Shown in pieces: positions 8,851-17,238 of a stretch of 64,000 nt of DNA. The notes beneath the pieces were generated by a model that was not told where the DNA came from, did not search any database, and saw only the letters and a list, made by a program, of their open reading frames with translations. Location: assembly GCF_014822185.1 (NCBI RefSeq), contig NZ_QVLR01000006.1:62001-126000 (forward strand), given 5' to 3'. Positions within the stretch are counted from its first letter, which is position 1, and every line of letters starts with the position of its first letter. The translations under genes were made by a program, and so were the position numbers. The DNA comes from Azoarcus sp. Aa7. GTDB taxonomy: Bacteria > Pseudomonadota > Gammaproteobacteria > Burkholderiales > Rhodocyclaceae.

Positions 8851-9668
8851 GCCGACAGGTCGAGTTCGGCGCTTTCACGGATGTGGCGCAGGCTGGCCGG
8901 CTCCATTTCGAGCAGGGTCCAGATCGTGGGGTCCATGCGCTCTGCCGCGGCGGTGCTCGATTCGTTTTCCTGGTCGGCTTCGGCAATGCGCGCGGCTACG
9001 TGCACCATCGCCGCCTCGTAGACGTAGTCGCCACCGAGGCGCGGAACGGTCTGTGCTCCGATGATGTCCACGAAGCTCGTCGGCAGGCGCCAGTGTGCCA
9101 TCAGCGCGGCGCCGACCTCGGCGTGGTCGCAGCCGACGATGCGGCGCTCAGCCTCGTGCAGCGGTTCGCGGGTGCCGGCCGCGACGGTACGCGCTTCGTG
9201 CGCGAGTTCCGGCACCGTCTGGTACATCACCAGATGACCGATGTCGGACAGCATTCCGATGACGAACAGCCGTTCGACTCCGATCATGCCCTGGTTCCGT
9301 CCGATTTCGCGTGCAGCGAGGCCGCGCATGACACTTCCGCGCCAGAAGCGCGGCATGTCGAGGTGGCGGGGCGCGAACAGGGAAAAGGCGCCGCTCACCG
9401 ATATGGCCAGCACGAGGTCGTGCACCTGCTGGATGCCGAGAACCGTCACGGCGCGCGAGATGGTGTCGATCTTCCCGCCGTAACCGTAGAAGGCGCTGTT
9501 GGCAAGGCGCAGCAGGCTGGAGGTGATTGCTGGATCGGCGCTGATGGCGTGAGCGACGCTGCCGGCCGACCCCGTCGGCGCGTCGAGTTCATCGCGAATG
9601 CGCAGATACACGGTCGGCAGCGATGCGAGTGATATGACGTTGGCGACAAGTTCCTGGGCGGAATGCAT
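8799..9668 (-). CDS. HDOD-domain signalling protein
   Basis: A 289-residue protein made almost entirely of an HDOD domain, a metal-dependent-phosphohydrolase-like fold that usually lacks catalysis and acts in signal output. Recognisable features are the DPAITSSLLRLANSAFYG segment, the conserved AVTVLGIQQVHDLVL helix and GMLSDIGHLVMY in place of the catalytic HD. Start ATG 9668 was chosen because the HDOD homology begins shortly after MHSAQELVANV; the longer open frame upstream is a shadow. The 3' end overlaps hoxW on the other strand. Confidence 0.85.
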   Translation of the reverse strand: MHSAQELVANVISLASLPTVYLRIRDELDAPTGSAGSVAHAISADPAITSSLLRLANSAFYGYGGKIDTISRAVTVLGIQQVHDLVLAISVSGAFSLFAPRHLDMPRFWRGSVMRGLAAREIGRNQGMIGVERLFVIGMLSDIGHLVMYQTVPELAHEARTVAAGTREPLHEAERRIVGCDHAEVGAALMAHWRLPTSFVDIIGAQTVPRLGGDYVYEAAMVHVAARIAEADQENESSTAAAERMDPTIWTLLEMEPASLRHIRESAELDLSAYTALFFPNLGNERARA

Positions 9669-9691
9669 GACGGTGGTCCGAGGGGGCGTGT

Positions 9692-10504
9692 TCAAGGGGC
9701 GCCGGTCGGTGGCGGGGCGTCGCCGGCAGGGGCGACGAGGTCGCGGTAGGCGTGCCAGCTGGCATGGCCGACGATGGGCATCAGTACCACCAGCCCGAGA
9801 TGGAAGCTGAGGAATCCGATTATAGTCAGTATGACTATGAGCGAGGCCCACACGATCATCGCGCCGGGGTTGCGGGCAAGGGCGCCGATGCTGGCGAGCA
9901 TCGAGGTGATGGCATCCTGGTTGCGGTCGAGCATGAGGGGAACGGAAATCACGCTCGCGGCGAAGACGATGCAGGCGAACAGCAGGCCGACGCTGAAATA
10001 GACGAGCAGGAACTCGAGATTCTCGAGCGTCACGAGCTGGTTGAGAAAGCCGCTGAGGTTGGGGAGTTCGTTGGTGTAGAAGAGGGCGAAGATGACCAGC
10101 GAAGCACGTGCCCAGACGAGGAAGACCACGCCGAGGACGACCGCGAATATGCCTATGTTGCCGGCGTTGCGCCGCCACACGGTGAGCGTCGGCAGCAGGG
10201 CGCAGGCCTGTCCTTCTTCGTGCCTGCGACTGATCTCGTACAGGCCCATCGCGAGGAAGGGACCGAGCAGCAGGAATCCTGACGTCATCGCGGCGGTGTA
10301 TTCGTAGGCGTGCTCGAACACCATCGTGACGAGCAGGCCCATCGCCGCGAAGCAGAAGCCGTAGAACAGGCTGGGAATCGGACAGGCGCGGAAGTCGCCT
10401 ATCCCGCGCCCGATCCAGCGCAGGGGGGCGCCCACATCGACTTCGCGGACAGTCGGAAAGACTGGTTCTTCCGCTGCCGTACCCGTATCGTCCTGCTGCG
10501 ACAT
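9692..10504 (-). CDS. DUF2189-family integral membrane protein
   Basis: 270 residues with about six hydrophobic segments (for example FYGFCFAAMGLLVTMVF, FAVVLGVVFLVWARASLVIF, IVWASLIVILTIIGFLSF) after a short acidic cytosolic N terminus. The motif GHASWHAYRDLV at the end is the family hallmark. DUF2189 proteins are common in alpha- and betaproteobacteria and have no assigned function. The gene lies 23 bp upstream of the HDOD gene on the same strand, so they may be cotranscribed. Confidence 0.8.
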   Translation of the reverse strand: MSQQDDTGTAAEEPVFPTVREVDVGAPLRWIGRGIGDFRACPIPSLFYGFCFAAMGLLVTMVFEHAYEYTAAMTSGFLLLGPFLAMGLYEISRRHEEGQACALLPTLTVWRRNAGNIGIFAVVLGVVFLVWARASLVIFALFYTNELPNLSGFLNQLVTLENLEFLLVYFSVGLLFACIVFAASVISVPLMLDRNQDAITSMLASIGALARNPGAMIVWASLIVILTIIGFLSFHLGLVVLMPIVGHASWHAYRDLVAPAGDAPPPTGAP

Positions 10505-10564
10505 GGCTCTCTCCTGTTGGGGGTCTTGTCGTGCGGCAGCGAACGGGGCTTCCCTGTTGTTGTG

Positions 10565-11374
10565 TTATGCGCTGGTGAGGAAGCCTCGCATGGCATCGCC
10601 GACCGCATCGGGCGCTTCGGCCATCATCGCATGACCGGCGCCTTTGATCACTATCATACGCGCGCCGCCGGGAACCTTGGCGAGCGCTTCCTGCAAAGGC
10701 TTGACGGCCTTTCGGGGCGTCATCTGGTCGCGTTCGCCGCACAGCATCGCGCACGGGATGGCGATGTGCGCTGCGGCGTCGAGGCCGCCCAGGTAGGCAT
10801 TGCACGCAGCGAGGTCGTTTGCGAGCACGCCGTCGCGCTGGCGTTCCATCAGGCGTTGGTTGAGGCCGGTGAGGGAAACGCCGGGGACGGGGCTCGCGCC
10901 GAGCTGCGAGGCGGGCGTGTAGGACCACTGGTTGATCATGCCGTGCGCGGCAGCGCGCGCGTGCGCGGCGGCTTCGAGGAGCGGTGGCGCGACGGGCATC
11001 GGTGCGACGCTGCCGATCAGGATGAGTTTCGTGATGCGCGCCGGAGCCTGCGCGGCCGTCTGGAGGGCGACGAGCGAACCCATGCTGTGGCCGGCAATGG
11101 CGGTGTGGACGACGCCCGCGGCGTCGAGCAGGGCCTCGACCCAGTCCGCGAGGGCCTCGATGGTGGTCAGCGGGCTGCCCTGCGAGCGGCCGTGGCCGGG
11201 GAGGTCGGGGGCGAGCACGGCGAAGCCGTGGTGTGCGAGCTGGCGGGCCTGGTAGTTCCAGACGCTGTGGTCGTGGCCGGCACCGTGGATCAGGACGACG
11301 ACGGGCTGTTGGCGATCGAAGGGGCGGCCGCCGGTGTAGAGGTAGGCGGGTGTGTCGTTGACGCTCAGTTCCAT
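10565..11374 (-). CDS. Alpha/beta-fold hydrolase
   Basis: 269-residue single-domain hydrolase. The nucleophile elbow is GHSMGS, the oxyanion segment is IHGAGHDHSVW, and a C-terminal GAGHAMM supplies the catalytic histidine; an Asp in GERDQMTP completes the triad. The substrate is not evident. It sits three bases downstream of the sulfhydrylase gene on the same strand, so the two are probably cotranscribed, but a shared pathway cannot be shown from sequence. Confidence 0.85.
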   Translation of the reverse strand: MELSVNDTPAYLYTGGRPFDRQQPVVVLIHGAGHDHSVWNYQARQLAHHGFAVLAPDLPGHGRSQGSPLTTIEALADWVEALLDAAGVVHTAIAGHSMGSLVALQTAAQAPARITKLILIGSVAPMPVAPPLLEAAAHARAAAHGMINQWSYTPASQLGASPVPGVSLTGLNQRLMERQRDGVLANDLAACNAYLGGLDAAAHIAIPCAMLCGERDQMTPRKAVKPLQEALAKVPGGARMIVIKGAGHAMMAEAPDAVGDAMRGFLTSA

Positions 11375-11377
11375 GGC

Positions 11378-12682
11378 TTAACCCTGCTCGACACGGCTGG
11401 CGGCGTAGAGGCCGCGGTTGAGGTCTTCGATGAGGTCATCGACGCTTTCGAGTCCGACCGACAGGCGCACGGTGCCCTCGCCGATGCCCGCGGCGGCGAG
11501 GTCCTGCGCGGACATGCGGAAATGGGTGGTGCTCGCGGGGTGGATCACGAGGGACTTGGCGTCGCCGACGTTGGCCAGATGCGAGAACACACGCAGGCCC
11601 TCGATGAAGGCGCGGCCGGCGGCGCGGCCGCCTTTCAGTTCGAAGGACAGCACCGAGCCGGCACCGTCGGGCAGCAGGCGGGCGGCGAGCGTGTGGTCGC
11701 GGTGGTTGGCGAGGCCGGGCCAGGCGACCTGCGCGACGAGCGGATGGGCCGCGAGGTGTTCCGCGACCTTGCGTGCGTTGGCGACGTGGGCGCGCATGCG
11801 CAGCGGCAGGGTTTCCATGCCTTGCAGGATCTGGAAGGCGTTCATCGGCGACAGGCAGGCGCCGAAATCGCGCAGGCCCTCGCGCCGCGCGCGCAGCAGG
11901 AAGGCGGCGATGGGCGATTCCTCGGCGAAGTCCATGCCGTGGAAGCCGTCGTAGGGTTCGGTGAGCGTCGGGAAGAGGCCGGAGGCTTCCCAGTCGAAGC
12001 GCCCGCCGTCGACGAGCAGGCCGCCGACCGCGACGCCGTGGCCGCCGAGGAACTTGGTCGCCGAATGCAGCACGAGGTCGGCGCCGAGTGCCAGCGGGCG
12101 CTGCAGGCAGGGGGTGACGAGGGTCGCGTCGACCAGCAGGGGCACGCGATGGGCGTGTGCGATGTCGGCGACCGCGGGGATGTCGAGCACGTCCAGGCCT
12201 GGATTGCCGAGTGATTCGCCGAAGAAGAGGCGCGTCTCGGGACGGACAGCGGTGCGCCAGGCGTCCGGGTCGTGCGGGTCGACGAAGGTGGTGGTGATGC
12301 CGAAGCGCGGCAGCGTGTAGGCGAGCAGGTTGTGCGAGCCGCCGTACAGCGCGTGCGAGGCCACGATGTGGCCACCGGCGCCCATCAGCGTGGTGATCGC
12401 CAGGTGCAGGGCGGCCTGTCCGCTCGCGACGGCGATCGCGCCGACCCCGCCTTCGAGGGCGGCGATGCGTTCCTCGAGCATCGCGTTGGTCGGGTTGGAG
12501 ATGCGCGTATAGACGTGGCCGGGGCGTTCGAGGTTGAACAGCGCCGCGGCGTGGTCGGTGTCGGGGAAGACGTAGCTGGTGGTGAAGTAGATCGGGGCGG
12601 CGCGGGCGCCGAAGGCGGGGTCGGGAGACTGGCCTGCGTGGAGCGCGAGGGTTTCGGGTCCGAAGGTCTTGGGCTGGGTCAT
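11378..12682 (-). CDS. PLP-dependent O-acetylhomoserine sulfhydrylase (MetY type)
   Basis: Cys/Met-metabolism PLP enzyme of 434 residues. The PLP lysine lies in [12 protein letters not shown], the substrate-binding tyrosine and arginine in VYTRISNPT, and the C terminus has [16 protein letters not shown]. The length and the long insert after the lysine resemble O-acetylhomoserine sulfhydrylases, which make homocysteine from O-acetylhomoserine and sulfide, rather than cystathionine gamma-synthases of about 390 residues. MetZ or methionine gamma-lyase activity cannot be excluded. Confidence 0.8.
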   Translation of the reverse strand: MTQPKTFGPETLALHAGQSPDPAFGARAAPIYFTTSYVFPDTDHAAALFNLERPGHVYTRISNPTNAMLEERIAALEGGVGAIAVASGQAALHLAITTLMGAGGHIVASHALYGGSHNLLAYTLPRFGITTTFVDPHDPDAWRTAVRPETRLFFGESLGNPGLDVLDIPAVADIAHAHRVPLLVDATLVTPCLQRPLALGADLVLHSATKFLGGHGVAVGGLLVDGGRFDWEASGLFPTLTEPYDGFHGMDFAEESPIAAFLLRARREGLRDFGACLSPMNAFQILQGMETLPLRMRAHVANARKVAEHLAAHPLVAQVAWPGLANHRDHTLAARLLPDGAGSVLSFELKGGRAAGRAFIEGLRVFSHLANVGDAKSLVIHPASTTHFRMSAQDLAAAGIGEGTVRLSVGLESVDDLIEDLNRGLYAASRVEQG

Positions 12683-12719
12683 CGGCGGTGCGGTTTCCTG
12701 TCCTCGGGGCGAGCGGGGC

Positions 12720-12935
12720 TCACGCCAGTTCGTTGGGGTCGAGCATGCGCTGGATGACGGAGATGCGGTCCTTGAGGGCGAGCTTGCGCTTCTTCAGGCG
12801 GCGCAGCAGCAGTTCGTCTTCCTGCGGGGAGTCCTGCAGACGCGAGATGGCGTCGTCGAGGTCGCGGTGCTCGTTGCGGAGTTCCGTGAGCCGGATCTGC
12901 AGGCTGGTGACGTGGTCGAAGGCTTCCTCGGTCAT
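12720..12935 (-). CDS. YdcH-like small coiled-coil protein (DUF465)
   Basis: 71 residues, highly charged and predicted helical, ending in the DUF465 pattern LKKRKLALKDRISVIQRML. The family is widespread in proteobacteria and of unknown function. Start ATG 12935 is preceded by AGG at six bases; the open frame continues upstream to 12965 but those residues do not resemble the family. Confidence 0.8.
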   Translation of the reverse strand: MTEEAFDHVTSLQIRLTELRNEHRDLDDAISRLQDSPQEDELLLRRLKKRKLALKDRISVIQRMLDPNELA

Positions 12936-13073
12936 CGGGGACCTGCTCGGGCTGGGCGTGTGCACGCCGTTGGAGGGATGTTCAGACCGGCAATCTTATG
13001 CGCCGCGCGGGGCAATGACAACTTGCTGCGCAGCATGGCCGTGCGATCCTTGGACGGCACCGCGTGCCGTGCC

Positions 13074-14657
13074 TCAGGCGGTTGGTGATGGTTCCTTGCG
13101 CACGACGGCAATCGGGGCGGCGGAACGCGCCTTGTCGGCCTGCAGGTCCGCGCCGAGCAGGGCCTTCAGTCCCGCCGGTTGGCGCGGGTGCGTGGGGAAG
13201 TCGCGCCGGGCGGCTTCGAGCTGGGCGCGGTTGGCGCTGAAGTAGCGGGCTGCCTGGATCACGTGCGGGAGGTTCCTGATCAGGTGCCAAAGACTCCAGC
13301 GGTGTTCCCACAGGCGGCGGGCGAAGCGGCGGCGGTAGCCCTTGCTGTCGTAGAAGCGGCGGACGTGCCAGTTGTAGAGGGCGTCCATCTCTTCGCGCGA
13401 GGCGAAGCCTTCGGGACGGTAGACGAAGTTGAGGCAGTTCATCAGGCGCCAGTCTTCGCGGAAGTCGCCGCTGCTGCCGTCGGCGCATTCGTCCCAGATC
13501 GGCGCGCCGTACATGGGGCTGAACTTGGTCATGTTCATCTCGTCGAGGTCCAGCGAGAGGATGAAGTCGCTGGTCGCGTGCAGCGTCTGCGGGGTCTCCC
13601 CGGGCAGGCCGAAGATGAAGAGGCCCTTGGCGCGCAGGCCCGCGGCGTGGATCTTGCGGACGGTGTCGCGCACTGCGTCGAGGGTGACGCCGGCCTTGTG
13701 GCGTTCCATCATCGCCGGATCGGCCGATTCGATACCGAGGGAGACCATCAGCGCGCCGGCGCGCTTGAGCTGGTGAAGCATCTCTGCCGAGGTGTGGCCG
13801 GTGCGGATGGCGCAGTTGAACTGCATGCCTAGCGGCTTTTCGATGAGCAGGCGGCACAGTTCGTCGACGCGCTTGCGGCTGGCGGTGAACAGGTCGTCGT
13901 AGAAATTGATGTGATGGACGCCGAACGTGTCGCGCAGGTGTTTCATGTGCGCGTAGATGTACGCGGCCGAATTGACCTTGTAGAGGCGCTCGAACACGGT
14001 GCGGTCGCAGAACGAGCAGGTGTAGGGGCAGCCGCGCGAGGTGATCATCGTGGCGCCGTGGCGTTTCGCGTACGAGAAGAGCGGCAGGTGGTAGCCGGCG
14101 GGGAAGCCGGCGAGCTTTTCGTAGGCGGGGAAGGGCAGTTCGTCGAGATCGAGGATGCGCGGCCGCCGCGGGTTGGCGACGATGCGCGGGCCGTCGCGCC
14201 ACACGAGGTTGTCGATCGTGGCGGGGGGTTTTCCATCGGCGAGGTCGAGCAGGGGGCCTTCGCCCTCGCCGATGCACAGGTAGTCGATTTCGGGGAAGTG
14301 TTCGAGCAGCGGTGCGCCGATCGATGAGGCGTGGACGTTGCCGAGGACGATGCGGGCGTCAGGCCGCTGGCGCCGGATGCTTGCCGCGATGTCGACGGCG
14401 TCCATGAACGCCGAGGTCGTCGCCGAGAAGCCCACGAGTTCGGGATCGGTGGAAAGGATGGCGTCGACGTTGGCTTCGATGCCGGGCGGCGCGAACGGGC
14501 CTAGGCAGTCGTGGACGGCGGTTTCGTGGCCGTGCTTGTCCAGCCAGGCCGCGAGCGACAGGATGCCGATCGGCGCCATGCGGTTCGCCAGCACCGAGAA
14601 ATCGGGTTGTCCGGGTACGAAGTTGAAGCCGGCGGGATGGACGAGGGTAACGCGCAC
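13074..14657 (-). CDS. B12-binding-domain radical SAM protein
   Basis: 527 residues with an N-terminal cobalamin-binding Rossmann-like domain (about 1-160, VGFSATTSAFMDAVDIAASIR and IVLGNVHASS) and a radical SAM core carrying CPYTCSFC (C-X3-C-X2-C, about residue 205). Class B radical SAM enzymes of this layout perform methyl transfers or ring rearrangements in hopanoid, bacteriochlorophyll and natural-product pathways. The typical DxHxxG cobalamin ligand is not evident, so cobalamin may bind base-off without a protein ligand. The target is unknown and neighbours do not help. With nrdJ it suggests reliance on cobalamin. Confidence 0.82.
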   Translation of the reverse strand: MRVTLVHPAGFNFVPGQPDFSVLANRMAPIGILSLAAWLDKHGHETAVHDCLGPFAPPGIEANVDAILSTDPELVGFSATTSAFMDAVDIAASIRRQRPDARIVLGNVHASSIGAPLLEHFPEIDYLCIGEGEGPLLDLADGKPPATIDNLVWRDGPRIVANPRRPRILDLDELPFPAYEKLAGFPAGYHLPLFSYAKRHGATMITSRGCPYTCSFCDRTVFERLYKVNSAAYIYAHMKHLRDTFGVHHINFYDDLFTASRKRVDELCRLLIEKPLGMQFNCAIRTGHTSAEMLHQLKRAGALMVSLGIESADPAMMERHKAGVTLDAVRDTVRKIHAAGLRAKGLFIFGLPGETPQTLHATSDFILSLDLDEMNMTKFSPMYGAPIWDECADGSSGDFREDWRLMNCLNFVYRPEGFASREEMDALYNWHVRRFYDSKGYRRRFARRLWEHRWSLWHLIRNLPHVIQAARYFSANRAQLEAARRDFPTHPRQPAGLKALLGADLQADKARSAAPIAVVRKEPSPTA

Positions 14658-14665
14658 GGGGGGCG

Positions 14666-15526
14666 TCAGCCGCAGAGCGCAGCCAGGATCAGCTGGCGGT
14701 TTTCGCGGGTGGATTCAAGCAGATGGTCGAGATCCCGCTGGTCGATGCCGGGCACGGACGGATCGGGGCGGTCGGTGCGGTGCCCAAGGCCCAGGAGCTT
14801 GTCGAAGGGATTCGGCGTGTCGACGGCGTGGGTTGCGACGAAGAGGATCGCAGCGAGGTTCGCGGGGGGCCATGAGCCGGTGCAGGGGATGCCGTGTTCG
14901 AAGGCGTCGAGGATCTCTTCCGGCAGTTCGAACACTTCGAGCACCGATCGGCTGATGCGTGTGTTCCAGACGGTGACGAATTCGGCAAAGCGCGGAAGGT
15001 CTTCGGCGAGGGCGGGATAGTCGGCAGCGCGGGCCAGCAGCAGGAACTGCCCGATGTTGGCCATCATGCCGGCGAACATCGCGGTGTCCGGATTGACGAC
15101 GCGCAGCTCGCGGGCGAGGGCGCAGGACCAGGCGGCGACATCGACCGAGTGCATCCACAGCCCCGAGGCGATCGTGCGCATTTTCGGCGAGCGGTGGTCC
15201 TGTGCGAGCTGCTCGGCCGCCACGGCGAAGGCGAGGCAGCGCAGTGACGCAAGGCCGATGCGACGCACGGCATCGGCGACGTTGGTGATGGGGGTGGCGT
15301 AGGGGTTGAGTGCGACGGCGTTCGCCATGCGCACGGTCTTGGCGCTGAGAACGGGTTCGGTCTTGACCGCGGCGGCGATCTCTTCGAGCGAGGACGCTGG
15401 GCTGTCGGCGAGTCGCTTGATGCGCAGCGAAACGTCGAGGGAGGTCGGGAAGCTGAGATGGCCTTCGGCAATTTCGGCCTCGATCTGCTCGCCGAATGCT
15501 TGTGCCTGAGATTCGAAATCCTTCAT
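14666..15526 (-). CDS. HDOD-domain signalling protein
   Basis: 286 residues; the HDOD domain spans about 20-220 (SSLEEIAAAVKTEPVLSAKTVRMANA, then AVRRIGLASLRCLAFAVAA). It is paralogous to the protein at 8799-9668 but clearly divergent. Start ATG 15526 follows a plausible GGGAT purine stretch, and the homology begins close to it. It is the middle gene of a minus-strand run from the HD-GYP gene to the radical SAM gene. Confidence 0.82.
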   Translation of the reverse strand: MKDFESQAQAFGEQIEAEIAEGHLSFPTSLDVSLRIKRLADSPASSLEEIAAAVKTEPVLSAKTVRMANAVALNPYATPITNVADAVRRIGLASLRCLAFAVAAEQLAQDHRSPKMRTIASGLWMHSVDVAAWSCALARELRVVNPDTAMFAGMMANIGQFLLLARAADYPALAEDLPRFAEFVTVWNTRISRSVLEVFELPEEILDAFEHGIPCTGSWPPANLAAILFVATHAVDTPNPFDKLLGLGHRTDRPDPSVPGIDQRDLDHLLESTRENRQLILAALCG

Positions 15527-15612
15527 CGCGATCCCGGATGTATGTTGTGCGTGAAAGTTTACCCTGCCTGGACTTCGGTCCGGAGTTCGTCGCGACGGGG
15601 TCCTGTCTGCGG

Positions 15613-16884
15613 TCAGGCGGTCGCGGGCGTGCTGCTGCCGTCGAGTGCGCGAATCAGTGGTGCGAGTCGTTCGAGGGGGGCTCCTTCGGTTTGCGCTTCG
15701 GCGCGAAGGTGCAGGTTGCGCGCGAGGTTGCGCATGCGCCATTCGATTTCGCGGATCACGAGATTGATTTCGGCGATGAGTTCGCCGTCGAGGTTGCCGG
15801 CGCCGAGCGAATCGGCCTCCATGACCCCGGTGGAGCGCAGCGATTTGAGCAGGTTGTGGAGCAGGGCGAGCGCATTGGTGGCCGTATGCCGCACGAAGGG
15901 CGTCGGGGCCTGTGCAATCAGCGATTCGGCCTCCGCCATGGCGGCGTTGATGCGTCGGCAGCTTGCCTGGACGCGTGCGTTGAAGCCCCCCTCCGGCGTT
16001 GTCCCGAACACGTCGTCGCCATTGCGCAAGGCTTGCGTGATGACCGCGACCGCATCGTGGTCGAATTCTTCGGGAACGATGCGCAGCGCCAGCGAGGCGC
16101 GCAGGGCGGCGCCGTCGTCGCCGCGTGACAGGATGGCGCCGACGGAATCGGCGACGGCGAGCCACGCACCGAGCCGGCTGTGCCCGCTGCGGTCTACCTG
16201 GTTCGGGTAGCCGCTGCCGTCGAGGCGTTCGTGATGGTGCGCGACGCACTGGCCTACAGCGGCCGGCAGTGTAGTGAGTTCGGCGATGAGGAGTTGGCCC
16301 ACGCGCGGGTGGCTTGCCACGTGCTTCCACTCTGCGGGTTCGAGCCGGTAACTGTCGCGCAGGTAGTCGGGGTTGATGTACATCTCGCCGAGGTCGTGCA
16401 CCAGGGCCGCCATCAGCAGGAGCTGGGCATCGTGATCGGTCGCATTCAGGCGCGCGGCGATTCCGGCGCAGATGATCACCGTGGTCTGCGCATGCTTGAA
16501 GCTGCTGCTGCCCTTGGCATGCGCAGTGGTGAGCAGAAGGCGCAGCGGTTGGGGGAGCGGCACGTTGCGCATGCCGTTGATGAGTCCGATTGCGTCGCGA
16601 TTGGCGATGCGGGCGAGCAGCGGATTCTGTTCGATGTGTGCCATGCATGCACTGGCGACATCGCCGAATGCGACGGCGCCCTCGACGGCAAGGGTCGTTT
16701 CGAGCGGCTTCGCGAGTTTGCGGCGCAGGAGCTTTTCCTGCAGGTCGGCGGAAACGGGCTTGCCCTTTGCCCAGAGCTTGGTCCCGCGTTCGTCGTAGAT
16801 GTCTTCCGCAGCTTCAACCGTCCGCGTTTCCGCGAGTTCGACGATGCGTTCCAGGCAGTGCTGGTTGACCGAATTGAATAGCAT
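15613..16884 (-). CDS. HD-GYP domain protein, probable c-di-GMP phosphodiesterase
   Basis: 423 residues. The central HD-GYP domain has the catalytic HD in AALVHDLGEMYINPDYL and the GYP signature in HHHERLDGSGYPNQV, followed by ADSVGAIL where many family members have ADVYDAL. These residues bind metals and hydrolyse cyclic di-GMP. There is no receiver or PAS domain; the N-terminal 120 residues are an uncharacterised helical region and the C-terminal 130 form another helical segment. ATG 16884 is the first start consistent with protein-like composition. Confidence 0.82.
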   Translation of the reverse strand: MLFNSVNQHCLERIVELAETRTVEAAEDIYDERGTKLWAKGKPVSADLQEKLLRRKLAKPLETTLAVEGAVAFGDVASACMAHIEQNPLLARIANRDAIGLINGMRNVPLPQPLRLLLTTAHAKGSSSFKHAQTTVIICAGIAARLNATDHDAQLLLMAALVHDLGEMYINPDYLRDSYRLEPAEWKHVASHPRVGQLLIAELTTLPAAVGQCVAHHHERLDGSGYPNQVDRSGHSRLGAWLAVADSVGAILSRGDDGAALRASLALRIVPEEFDHDAVAVITQALRNGDDVFGTTPEGGFNARVQASCRRINAAMAEAESLIAQAPTPFVRHTATNALALLHNLLKSLRSTGVMEADSLGAGNLDGELIAEINLVIREIEWRMRNLARNLHLRAEAQTEGAPLERLAPLIRALDGSSTPATA

Positions 16885-17238
16885 GATGTGCTCGTCCTGG
16901 CGGCAGTGCCGGCGGCCGCTATGCGGCCGGCAAGATACCGGCGGGATTCTGGGCGCTTGCAGCCGGGCAATCAATAGGTGATTTTGCCCCCCCCCGTGCC
17001 GTGCGCCCGCCGGTGCGGCGATCAGAGGCTGAAAGCGGCTCCGATCGCCGCGACGCCCGGATGCGGGGAGGGGGTACGAGAATTTCCGGTCCTGTGACGA
17101 ATGCATGGTGTGACCATGTATTCTTGATGCGGATCACGTACTTTTCCGGTAATTCTCCATACGCTTATATCGCCTGCATGCCCCGCGCCGGATTCATGTG
17201 TATTGGATCTCCGGCGACGGCCCGAAGGCGTGCGGATC
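16885..17238. other. Control region upstream of the chemoreceptor gene
   Basis: 354 bp without a gene. It holds a homopolymeric C9 run near 16986-16995, a 15-bp dyad CATGGT-GTG-ACCATG at 17104-17118, an imperfect inverted repeat pairing 17078-17089 with 17146-17157 (11 of 12 bases), and the FNR-like box listed separately. TTATAT at 17165-17170 is a candidate -10 box for the plus-strand gene. Confidence 0.5.
17124..17137. promoter_or_regulatory. FNR/ANR-type binding site upstream of chemoreceptor
   Basis: TTGAT-GCGG-ATCAC matches the FNR/ANR/Dnr consensus TTGATNNNNATCAA at nine of ten conserved bases. Its centre is about 46 bp from the start site expected for the TTATAT hexamer at 17165-17170, near the position used for class II activation. 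It would place the receptor under low-oxygen or nitrogen-oxide control. Confidence 0.55.

Noticed and set aside
15613-17106. Longer start for the HD-GYP protein at 17106
   Set aside because: The added residues come from a region with regulatory repeats and a C9 run and do not look protein-coding; ATG 16884 is preferred.
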